Assembly (NCBI GenBank): GCA_002396665.1
Contig: DGYJ01000127.1
Coordinates: forward strand, 16,620 to 27,809
Direction of reading: 5' to 3'
DNA from: Bdellovibrionaceae bacterium UBA5009
GTDB lineage: Bacteria > Bdellovibrionota > Bdellovibrionia > Bdellovibrionales > Bdellovibrionaceae
Length of the DNA: 11,190 bases
The position numbers were made by a program, and so were the translations under genes. The notes below the pieces were generated by a model that ran no database searches, had not been told where the DNA came from, and worked only from the letters and a program-made list of their open reading frames with translations. This document shows, piece after piece, positions 1-6,898 of this stretch (position 1 is the first letter of the stretch; every line of letters starts with the position of its first letter).

Positions 1-2
1 TA

Positions 3-1715
3 GAAGCAACTGCAGTTTTGCCTAAGCCGCCGCCCAAGACATGTCAAGGCAGCGTTCAGGGGTGTATTGCTGACAAATTGGGAATGAGTCAAGGACTTCG
101 TACAAGTGTCTGTAATGCAGGTAATAAATTAGTTGGTGGAGCTTTAAATTTAGCGGCCAGTTGGACGACTGGTGGAGTTGTGTGTAATTATAGAAAAAAT
201 CCAAGGACGAAACAATCTGGTCCGCCATGTATTGTGAATGGGAAAATTGTAAAGAGTGGAAGTGTAGTTTATAATGGATTTGAATTTTTTCCAATTCCAC
301 AGCCAACGGGTGGCTGCTTTCCAAGAAAATTGCCAAAATCAACAGTGCAGGTGGCCCAAAATTACAAGTCAGGGACTTCTGCGCAGAGAAGGCAAGTTAG
401 AGTAGCGGCGCAAAGTAGAAAAGCAAATTCTCCAGCGGTAAGTGCGAATTTACCACAAGCAGCGGTCGCTGATCCCGATAATTCTAGGCCAGATAATTGT
501 AAGCAAGAGACTATTCTTCAGGCTCAGGCATTATGCGAGCGAGAAAAGGATTACGCTGTTTCGCAATGTGAAATTACAGAAATTGAAAAAAATAATTTCG
601 GAACAGCCTACTCGTCAATGGGACTTGGTGGGGCCCCAGGTGTATTGGCTAATTGTGCATATGCCGCAGACGCATTGTTGCCTTTACAAAATACTGTTAA
701 GCAATCAAATGAGCTTTGCACTACTTATAAGCAAGAGTGCGCAAGCAAATGTAGCCAGTTTGCAAACACGATTCAAAGTTGTGCTTCACACTACACAACT
801 GCCGATCAAGCTTTTTATCAACAAGCAAGTGCCCAGGTCGCTGGACTTCAAAATAGTTGCGGTGCTATTCAAGCTCAGATCGATAAAAACAGTAGTGATT
901 TAGAGCAAATCGGTAAGTCGTTGCAAACTTCTTTAGGGTGTTTGAACAGTGTAAAAGAAATGTCGAATGGTGGTAGTGGAGCCAATGGTACTGGCTTGCC
1001 TCCGGACATTTCGCCATGTATTTCTGATCCGAACTCAGCAGCATGTACTGCGCTTGGCCCGCAAGTTTGTACAAATCCAGCTTTTGCTAAAACAAGTCGA
1101 GTTTGTCAGTGTGCTGCAAATCCTACTTCTGACAATTGTATTTCCAAGCAATCAACTGCTGAAAGTTCTTACCTTGGTGGAAAAGCTGGGGGCGGCGGAA
1201 GTGTTAAATCTGCTGGTGGCCTTGGTGCTGGTGATTTAGCTGGCGGTGGAAACGTGAATCCTGCAGCACTTGTCGGAACAGATAAAGGCTCTGCCGGTAA
1301 AGCCGGTGATGGCCCCGGTGGTCGTAAAGGGAATGGCGCGAATGTAGGAAGTAACGGTGGAGCTGGTGGTGGCTCTGTCGCGACTGGCGGTGGTGCTGGC
1401 GGTGATATTGGCGCTGACATGGATATTTTGAATGGATGGCGTGGTGGTGGAAACGGGGCAACTGCTTTTGGTTCCATAAGTGAAGAAGAATTTGCGCCTA
1501 CTCCAAGTGACTCAAATGCGCTTAATCAAAATCCTAATCTGGATGAGTTTCGCCCAGATCTTGCCTACGATCCAAAATTCAATCGTGGAGTAGCAGGAGT
1601 TGTTGGTCCCGATGGAATTCGTGGAGCCTATACAAATATTTTCGAAAATATGAATGAGGCCTATCGCAAACAAAAATACAACTTTGTGAATGGCGACACC
1701 ATCAAACAAAAATAG
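3..1715 (+). CDS. Cys-rich, Gly-rich secreted-type protein, 5'-truncated by window edge
   Basis: I do not recognise this family. The frame is open from base 3 to the TAG at 1713-1715. A TTG at 18 could start it, but the frame continues upstream, no ribosome binding site precedes the TTG and no signal peptide follows it, so the gene probably begins outside the window. Counting from the TTG, the 565 residues fall into three parts. Residues 1-375 carry all 22 cysteines. Within them, about 160-315 look largely helical, with cysteines about 11-12 apart at 161, 173 and 184 and a cluster at 234, 241, 245 and 255, suggesting disulfide-stapled helices. Residues 387-480 are glycine-rich low-complexity sequence (GGG, GAGG and similar runs). 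The tail after 485 is acidic and Asn/Asp/Tyr-containing. The cysteine content suggests export to the periplasm or cell surface; function unknown. It is convergent with the aspartokinase gene. Confidence 0.75.
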   Translation, partial: EATAVLPKPPPKTCQGSVQGCIADKLGMSQGLRTSVCNAGNKLVGGALNLAASWTTGGVVCNYRKNPRTKQSGPPCIVNGKIVKSGSVVYNGFEFFPIPQPTGGCFPRKLPKSTVQVAQNYKSGTSAQRRQVRVAAQSRKANSPAVSANLPQAAVADPDNSRPDNCKQETILQAQALCEREKDYAVSQCEITEIEKNNFGTAYSSMGLGGAPGVLANCAYAADALLPLQNTVKQSNELCTTYKQECASKCSQFANTIQSCASHYTTADQAFYQQASAQVAGLQNSCGAIQAQIDKNSSDLEQIGKSLQTSLGCLNSVKEMSNGGSGANGTGLPPDISPCISDPNSAACTALGPQVCTNPAFAKTSRVCQCAANPTSDNCISKQSTAESSYLGGKAGGGGSVKSAGGLGAGDLAGGGNVNPAALVGTDKGSAGKAGDGPGGRKGNGANVGSNGGAGGGSVATGGGAGGDIGADMDILNGWRGGGNGATAFGSISEEEFAPTPSDSNALNQNPNLDEFRPDLAYDPKFNRGVAGVVGPDGIRGAYTNIFENMNEAYRKQKYNFVNGDTIKQK

Positions 1716-1736
1716 AGCAGAAAATATAAATTTAAA

Positions 1737-2963
1737 TTAATTTGTATCGATGAGGCTGTGAAGAGCATTTAAGGCTTTGGCCTCGTTTTTCATTTCAATA
1801 AAAACACTGATCGACATCCCACTCACAGAAATATTAATGATCGAAATATTTTCTTTTGATAGAGTTCCGCAAACTTTTTGAAATAGTTCGGGCTGAGTAA
1901 CGCCGGTGCAGGTTAAGCTCACAGAGCAAATATTTGTATCAGTCAATTGAAGCCCTTGAAGTTGATCTTTAATTTGGATAACTGACTGAGTCCATTCCGC
2001 AGCGCCAGTGGTGAAAAAAACAAATCCATCCGTTGTTTTTTCTGAAAAAAGCAATTGTGGAAAAGAAATTTTTTGTTTTCTGAGCTCGCTTAAAAGTAGA
2101 TCCCAAGTTTGGTGAAAACTTTCGCCGCGGCAGAAAAATTTTAGAACCTGAGAGTGCGAATTGACAGCCAAGGGTTTCGAACTTTCATAGGAATTATTTT
2201 TTTCTTCTGAAATCATTGTGCCCTCCGAGGGGTTCATATTTTGATAGCTAAGTTGGGATGATGCTGCTGTTCCAACAAACAAGGGGACTTTTTTAAGTGC
2301 TGCAAGCTCAACCGATCTGTAATGCAAAACCTGGGCTCCCCAAAAAGTCATATCAAGCATTTGTTGATAATTAAGTTTTTCTATTTTTTTTGCATTGGCC
2401 ACTTTTTTAGGGTCCGCAGTCATTACTCCGATGACTTCTTTAAGAATTTCACAGCGTTCAGCCCCAAAGGCCGCAGCCAGGGCAACGGCCGTCGTGTCCG
2501 AACCCCCGCGACCAAGTGTTGTGATTTCTTTCGTTTTTGGTGAAACCCCTTGAAAGCCAGCAAGCACAACAATTTTATTTTGTTCAAGGGCCTCTTGGAC
2601 CCGGAAGGCTTTCACATCTTGAATTTGTGCATTGATATGGGATTCATTGGTCATAATTCCAGATTGGCTTCCTGTGAAGCTGATCGCAGTAGCGCCAAGA
2701 TCATGCAGGGCCATGCTCATCAAAGCCATGCTGATTCTTTCGCCAGTAGAAAGCAGCATATCCATTTCACGGGGCTCTGGGTGGGTGGAAATTTTTTGTG
2801 CCAAGGCAATTAACTCGTTCGTCGTTTTTCCCATGGCGCTGACAACGACAATGAGCGAGAGATTTTTTTGTGATAGTTGGTAAATAGATTTTGCAACAGA
2901 TTTTATCTTTTCAGGATCTGCGACAGTGACGCCGCCATATTTTTGAACTAAAACTTTTTTCAA
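1737..2963 (-). CDS. lysC: Aspartokinase (aspartate kinase), divergent
   Basis: Aspartokinase phosphorylates aspartate with ATP, the first step towards lysine, diaminopimelate, threonine and methionine; it is cytoplasmic. The 408 residues match the family length of about 400-410. The amino-acid kinase domain covers about 1-235, with KYGG at 8-11, SAMG at 42-45, STGER at 72-76 (catalytic Glu75), the glycine-rich GRGGSDTTAVALA from 151, and VLHYRSVE from 212. Two C-terminal ACT-type regulatory domains follow at about 272-335 and 345-405. The start is TTG at 2963: it gives the conserved MKKVLVQKYGG amino end and has GGGAG 5 nt upstream. It follows the transglycosylase stop by 2 nt, so the two are co-transcribed. 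Odd points: the usual TDVDGVYTADPR-type segment reads KEVIGVMTADPK (175-186), the family's KYGGSSL or KFGGTSV reads KYGGVTV, and the effector-binding STSEI-type motif in the last ACT domain reads SVSGM. Activity or feedback control may be altered. Confidence 0.9.
   Translation of the reverse strand: MKKVLVQKYGGVTVADPEKIKSVAKSIYQLSQKNLSLIVVVSAMGKTTNELIALAQKISTHPEPREMDMLLSTGERISMALMSMALHDLGATAISFTGSQSGIMTNESHINAQIQDVKAFRVQEALEQNKIVVLAGFQGVSPKTKEITTLGRGGSDTTAVALAAAFGAERCEILKEVIGVMTADPKKVANAKKIEKLNYQQMLDMTFWGAQVLHYRSVELAALKKVPLFVGTAASSQLSYQNMNPSEGTMISEEKNNSYESSKPLAVNSHSQVLKFFCRGESFHQTWDLLLSELRKQKISFPQLLFSEKTTDGFVFFTTGAAEWTQSVIQIKDQLQGLQLTDTNICSVSLTCTGVTQPELFQKVCGTLSKENISIINISVSGMSISVFIEMKNEAKALNALHSLIDTN
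1771..1790 (+). terminator. Weak candidate intrinsic terminator for the Cys/Gly-rich gene
   Basis: The only hairpin-plus-T-run seen near the convergent gene ends is AGGC-TTTG-GCCT at 1772-1783 followed by CGTTTTT. It lies inside the 3' end of the opposing aspartokinase gene. The stem is only 4 bp, so this is weak. The 21-nt gap 1716-1736 is pure low-complexity AT sequence without a GC stem. Confidence 0.25.
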
Positions 2964-2965
2964 AA

Positions 2966-4000
2966 CTACTCCCGAGAGAGTCGTTGGTTTTTTTCACTTA
3001 TATATTCTGTGACCAAGTATTTGGATCCCTTTGGAACGCGAATCGCATGTTCGGAAATTTGTCTTGGGATATAACCCAAGACGATTTCTGCATTCAAATC
3101 TTTAAGTGCTTTTCTTGTGACCCCAAGTTTATCGGCCAAGACATCAAGATCAGTGCCGCCTGGAACCTTCACAGTGTCGTAGGCTAAAATTTCGCGACGT
3201 TCAAGGGAGCGAAATCCATACAGATTTGGAGCTTTTGAAATCAACATCGCCGCTAAAATTTTTGGAACATACTCTTTTGTTTCTTCAGGAAGAGCTTTTT
3301 TTCTAATTAAGGCCCAGTAATCGCGAGTGCCATGTTTTTGAACCTGCCGGCGCAAACCGTTTTCGCCCATGTTGTAACTTGCGGCAACTAAGTACCAAGA
3401 GCCGAACTCTTGATAAAGATCTTTCATATATCGAATGGCTGCCTTTGTACTTTTTTCGACATCTTTGCGTTCATCTAACCACCATGTTTTATTCAAACCA
3501 TAGCGATTTCCTGTGGAGGCAATAAATTGCCATGGTCCCACGGCTTGGGCCGAGCTGACGGCCGAGGCCGAAAATCCGCTTTCGACCATCACCATAAAAG
3601 CGAGGTCGGTCGGCATATTTTCTTCGCGCAATTCATTTTGGATAAACGGTAAATAACGTGAGGATCTTTCCAGCCATTCACGAAACCAGCGCTGCCCCTT
3701 GGTTTGGAAAAAATTTACCCATTTGCTGACCTGTCGATTGTAGGTCACTGGCAAATCAAAAATAAGGGCTTGGGATTGGGCTTGGCTGTTTTTTAAAGAA
3801 ATATTTTTTAGTCGTTGTTTAAGATTTTCTTTGCTTGATTGCAAAATTACCGTTTCTTGATTTGAACCCAATGGTAACGCTGCATTTGAAGAGATCGATA
3901 GAAATGAAATCAAAGTCAAAAAAAACAAATGAAACAATGTCGAAAAGGTGACCTTGCAGAAGACGCTATTTTTTTTGAATGATGCTAAACCTTTTAACAT
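2966..4000 (-). CDS. mltD: Membrane-bound lytic murein transglycosylase, MltD type
   Basis: Lytic transglycosylases cleave the MurNAc-GlcNAc bond of peptidoglycan in the periplasm, leaving 1,6-anhydro ends. Numbered from the ATG at 4000 (344 residues), a signal peptide spans about 1-40 (FHLFFLTLISFLSISSNA, cleavage likely after SNA). The SLT (family 1) domain at about 112-265 has catalytic Glu140 in MVMVESGFSASAVS, then AVGPWQFI and ASYNMGENG. A C-terminal LysM-like/MltD-type segment (about 275-325: VPGGTDLDVLADKLGV, then ALKDLN and RVPKGS) probably binds glycan. The frame also opens from a TTG at 4063, but that adds 21 residues in front of the signal peptide without a clear ribosome binding site, so the ATG is preferred. 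It shares an operon with aspartokinase and lies back-to-back with the flagellar operon; a FliA-like promoter is upstream. No lipobox is evident, unlike enterobacterial MltD. The symbol is by similarity only. Confidence 0.85.
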   Translation of the reverse strand: MLKGLASFKKNSVFCKVTFSTLFHLFFLTLISFLSISSNAALPLGSNQETVILQSSKENLKQRLKNISLKNSQAQSQALIFDLPVTYNRQVSKWVNFFQTKGQRWFREWLERSSRYLPFIQNELREENMPTDLAFMVMVESGFSASAVSSAQAVGPWQFIASTGNRYGLNKTWWLDERKDVEKSTKAAIRYMKDLYQEFGSWYLVAASYNMGENGLRRQVQKHGTRDYWALIRKKALPEETKEYVPKILAAMLISKAPNLYGFRSLERREILAYDTVKVPGGTDLDVLADKLGVTRKALKDLNAEIVLGYIPRQISEHAIRVPKGSKYLVTEYISEKNQRLSRE

Positions 4001-4106
4001 ATGTCTTTTAGTATCTAGAAATGTGGCTTGGGCGTCGAGGGAATGTTTTGACGGTCCGGTCAAGAAGGCGACAGAAGTGGCAGCCCTTTGTCGAGTTTGA
4101 AAAGTC

Positions 4107-4133
4107 GTATCGGCGAATAAAATTACTTTTTAA
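4107..4133 (-). promoter_or_regulatory. Sigma-28 (FliA)-like promoter for the mltD-lysC unit
   Basis: On the minus strand GCCGATAC (4107-4114) matches 7 of 8 bases of the FliA -10 consensus GCCGATAA. Upstream lies TAAA (4129-4132, spacing 14) or TTAA (4130-4133, spacing 15), against the consensus TAAA-N15. Transcription would start near 4100, about 100 nt before the chosen ATG. Seen by eye only; not scored against a genome background. Confidence 0.5.
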
Positions 4134-4167
4134 GTCCTGAAGAATGGAATCAAGTCTAAGGTCTGGA

Positions 4168-4183
4168 TGGTCCGCGTATTGCT
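4168..4183 (+). promoter_or_regulatory. Sigma-54-like promoter for the flgF operon
   Basis: TGGTCCGCGTATTGCT fits the RpoN consensus TGGCACR-N4-TTGCW with the diagnostic GG and GC exactly ten bases apart (4169-4170 and 4181-4182); only two consensus bases differ. The predicted start near 4194 would give a leader of about 12 nt that still contains the whole ribosome binding site TGGAGG (4195-4200). Many bacteria drive rod and ring genes from sigma-54. The very short leader and the lack of a visible activator site are reasons for caution. Confidence 0.45.
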
Positions 4184-4205
4184 TCAATTTGTTGTGGAGG
4201 TCCAG

Positions 4206-5024
4206 ATGAGTACAAAAGGAGTCTATACAGCGCTAAGCGGAGCTATGGCCCAAAGTCTTAAGCTGGACACGATCGCCAATAATATTGCCAATGTAAATAC
4301 TCCTGGGTTTAAACGTGACCAACAGGTATTCAATGAATATCTGACGGCGAATGAAAAACCACCGACGACGATTCAGGTTCCACGTGTTACGGCCTCGATC
4401 GAAAGTTTTTATGATAATCAAGGCGGGGACAAAAGTTTTGTCGACACCAAAGGAACATTTACTGATTTTTCACAGGGCAGCTTAAAACGAACCGGAAATC
4501 CTTTAGACGTTGCATTGGAAGGAAATGGTTTTTTTGAAGTGGCAACACCCAATGGAATTCGCTACACACGGGCTGGCAATTTCACAATGGATGGCAATGG
4601 CAAACTAGTGACTAAGGATGGATATCCAGTTTTGAAGGCAGGTGATCCTACCGAATCACCTGAAAACAGAACCATCCAAATATCTGACTCGCAAACTTTG
4701 CATATTTCTGATCAAGGCGAAATTTTTTCTGGCGAACAATCCCTCGGGAAAATTTCAGTCATTAATGTTGTTAATCCAGATGCTATTCAAAAGGGTGGTC
4801 AGTCACTTTATGGATTTAAGCCCAATGCCAAACCAGAAATTTCTGTGATTGAAAATCCAGCCATGAAAAGCGGCTTTATTGAAATGAGCAATGTGAACGT
4901 CGTGCAAGAGATGACGGACATGATTCAAACCCATCGTATTTTTGAAAGCACTCAAAAAGCGATCAATGCCTACGATGGGATGGCAGATAAATTGGTGAAT
5001 GTGGTTGGGAAAACAACTTTTTAA
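4206..5024 (+). CDS. flgF: Flagellar basal-body rod protein FlgF (proximal rod)
   Basis: FlgF is a subunit of the flagellar proximal rod in the periplasm, exported through the flagellar type III apparatus. The 272-residue product has the N-terminal rod-family helix with the motif LDTIANNIANVNTPGFKR (about 19-36), a central beta domain (GNPLDVALEGNGFFEV, YTRAGNFTMDGNGKLV), and the C-terminal rod/hook helix with SNVNVVQEMTDMIQTHRIFE. The start is ATG at 4206, preceded by GGAGG 5 nt away; an in-frame ATG at 4167 adds 13 residues not seen in the family, has no ribosome binding site and overlaps the putative sigma-54 element. It is the first gene of the cluster. FlgF and FlgG are paralogues; this copy is called FlgF from its position before a clearer FlgG and from its divergent centre. 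Confidence 0.9.
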   Translation: MSTKGVYTALSGAMAQSLKLDTIANNIANVNTPGFKRDQQVFNEYLTANEKPPTTIQVPRVTASIESFYDNQGGDKSFVDTKGTFTDFSQGSLKRTGNPLDVALEGNGFFEVATPNGIRYTRAGNFTMDGNGKLVTKDGYPVLKAGDPTESPENRTIQISDSQTLHISDQGEIFSGEQSLGKISVINVVNPDAIQKGGQSLYGFKPNAKPEISVIENPAMKSGFIEMSNVNVVQEMTDMIQTHRIFESTQKAINAYDGMADKLVNVVGKTTF

Positions 5025-5081
5025 TTTGAGATGATTTTTTAAATTTCATTTTGTTTTAGTTACGAACTGAAGGAGTCGAAA

Positions 5082-5867
5082 ATGTTGAAGAGCTTAAATA
5101 CGGCAGCGACGGGGATGTCCGCACAGCAAAATAATATGGATGTCATTGCCAATAATATTGCCAACGTTTCAACAAATGGTTTTAAAAAATCCCGAGCTGA
5201 ATTTGAAGATTTGCTTTACCACACAACAAAAGAGCCCGGTACAGCCACGGGAATGAATTCCTATTCTCCGAACGGAGTGCAAACAGGTCTTGGCGTGAAA
5301 ACGGCGGCGACTCAAAAAGATTTCGATACGGGAAGTGCGAATATCACAAAGAATACTTTTGATTTGATGATTGAAGGCGCTGGCTTTTTTCAGATCATGA
5401 CTCCGGATGGTCAAATGGCCTACACCCGCGATGGTGCATTCAGAAAAGATGCTGGGGGAAAACTTGTCGATAAAAATGGAAACTCTTTACAGCCCGAAAT
5501 CACAATCCCACCTGATGTTAAAGGTGTCGAAATTTCTGGTTCGGGTGAAGTTCGAGTCATTCAAGGACTGAATGATGTTCCGCAAGCCATTGGACAAATT
5601 GATATTGTCAACTTTGTGAACCCAGCAGGCCTTAAAGCTATTGGTAAGAATTTATTTTCACCAACCCCTGCCAGCGGTCAAGCGATCGCAAGCCGACCGG
5701 GATTAAGTGGCACGGGCTATTTGGCCCAAGGACAGTTAGAGACCAGTAACGTGAATATCGTCGATGAAATGGTGAACATGATCACAGCCCAAAGGGCCTA
5801 TGAAACGAACAGTAAGGTTTTGCAAGCATCAGATCAGATGCTTCAGTCTATTAACAACATGAGATAA
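5082..5867 (+). CDS. flgG: Flagellar basal-body rod protein FlgG (distal rod)
   Basis: FlgG forms the distal rod that passes through the P and L rings. The 261-residue product matches the usual length of about 260. It starts MLKSLNTAATGMSAQQNNMD, as FlgG does, followed by VIANNIANVSTNGFKKSRAEFEDLLY, the central GAGFFQIMTPDGQMAYTRDG, and the C-terminal SNVNIVDEMVNMITAQRAYE and ASDQMLQSINNMR, all family hallmarks. The ATG at 5082 has AAGGAG upstream (spacing about 7). A 57-nt AT-rich gap follows flgF, with no promoter or terminator visible. The gene ends in tandem TAA stops and is followed closely by flgA. Nothing unusual was seen. Confidence 0.95.
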   Translation: MLKSLNTAATGMSAQQNNMDVIANNIANVSTNGFKKSRAEFEDLLYHTTKEPGTATGMNSYSPNGVQTGLGVKTAATQKDFDTGSANITKNTFDLMIEGAGFFQIMTPDGQMAYTRDGAFRKDAGGKLVDKNGNSLQPEITIPPDVKGVEISGSGEVRVIQGLNDVPQAIGQIDIVNFVNPAGLKAIGKNLFSPTPASGQAIASRPGLSGTGYLAQGQLETSNVNIVDEMVNMITAQRAYETNSKVLQASDQMLQSINNMR

Positions 5868-5873
5868 TAATTA

Positions 5874-6863
5874 ATGAAACAGATCGCGTACTTTTTAAAT
5901 TTAATTTTAACTTTTGAAAACAAAATTTTATCTATTTTGTTTTTTGGGACTTTGATGTCCTCTTTTTCTATTGCGGCAGAAGGAACAAAAGCGCAAATTC
6001 GTCTTGGCCACGAGGTCGAAGTTTCTGCAAAAGAAAAATACACGTTGTATGATCTTGTTGAATTGCAATCAGCCCCGCAGGATTTAATTTTAGCGCTGAA
6101 ATCCACAACTGTTCCTGTGGATTCTTCTGGGTCTTTGTCGATATCTTTGCCAAGACAAAAATGGACTGAAATTTTTAAAACTGCAGACTTAGCTCGTTTT
6201 AATCCGCAGTACACAATTCCAGAAACGGTTCTGATCCGACCAAAAAGTTTTTTTTCTGAATCTGAGTTTAATAGAAAAATCAAAAATCAACTTTCTAGCC
6301 TTTGTGGCGATTGCCAGTTTGAAGTGAATGCGTCTTCGAAAATTCAAATGAATTCATTGCGAAATCAAAAATCATTGAATTGGAATTTGGATCTGAGCGG
6401 TCTTCAAAAAATTCAAAGTTCAATTGTTGTGAAGATGGACACTTCAGATCAAACATTATGGGTTCCAATCCAAGTGAAGGCTTATAAGTCAGTTCCCGTG
6501 GCTAGTAAAAACTTACTTTCTATTTCAAAGGCCCTAGAGTCTGATGATTATTCGATGCAGACCAGGGATATTGCTTCCGTATCGTCTACGGCGATGACAC
6601 CTGCACAGTTTACAAAAATGACCCTGGCCCAGTCGGTATCCCAAGGTGCTATTTTGACAGAGTCTCAATTTCGAAAAGCTGTTGTGATCAAAAAAGGTCA
6701 AATGGTTAAAGTGTTCTTAAGCGAAGATGACTTTCAAATTACGCTGCAAGCAAGTGCAGAAGAAAGTGGATCTGTTGGCGATGTGATTAAGATTAAAACT
6801 GTTGGGACAAACAAGTTGCTTTCTGCTCAGATTCAGTCTGATCAGACCCTTGTTGTGAAGTGA
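5874..6863 (+). CDS. flgA: FlgA, flagellar P-ring assembly chaperone
   Basis: FlgA is a periplasmic chaperone needed to assemble FlgI into the P ring around the rod. The product is 329 residues, longer than the enterobacterial protein of about 220, with the extra length in the N-terminal half. A signal peptide spans about 17-35 (ILSILFFGTLMSSFSIAA, cleavage near AA-EG). The C-terminal third (about 245-329) is the SAF-type FlgA domain: SQGAILTESQF, then VVIKKGQMVKV, SGSVGDVIKIKT and the final VVK. Residues Cys143 and Cys146 or thereabouts (LCGDCQ) form a CxxC pair that could make a disulfide. The ATG at 5874 lies 3 nt after the second flgG stop and has no strong ribosome binding site, so translation is probably coupled to flgG. 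Identity rests on the C-terminal domain and on its position between flgG and flgH. Confidence 0.87.
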   Translation: MKQIAYFLNLILTFENKILSILFFGTLMSSFSIAAEGTKAQIRLGHEVEVSAKEKYTLYDLVELQSAPQDLILALKSTTVPVDSSGSLSISLPRQKWTEIFKTADLARFNPQYTIPETVLIRPKSFFSESEFNRKIKNQLSSLCGDCQFEVNASSKIQMNSLRNQKSLNWNLDLSGLQKIQSSIVVKMDTSDQTLWVPIQVKAYKSVPVASKNLLSISKALESDDYSMQTRDIASVSSTAMTPAQFTKMTLAQSVSQGAILTESQFRKAVVIKKGQMVKVFLSEDDFQITLQASAEESGSVGDVIKIKTVGTNKLLSAQIQSDQTLVVK

Positions 6864-6898
6864 TAAAGATGCGTAATAAAATGGAAGGTATGGTTGTT

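Noticed and set aside
442..903. 153-codon plus-strand frame inside the Cys-rich gene
   Set aside because: Nested in another frame of the large gene, with no upstream signal and an unstructured composition.
1169..1477. Proline-rich minus-strand frame
   Set aside because: It is the antisense reading of the glycine-rich GGN codons of the plus-strand gene; low complexity, no ribosome binding site.
1716..1736. Terminator in the gap between the convergent genes
   Set aside because: Only A/T low-complexity sequence; no GC-rich stem.
4078..4093. TGGCAGCCCTTTGTCG as a sigma-54 site
   Set aside because: The -24 half is good but the GC at -12 is missing at the required spacing.
5843..6283. 146-codon minus-strand frame antisense to flgA
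   Set aside because: Lies fully opposite a well-supported gene, with no recognisable protein features or promoter.
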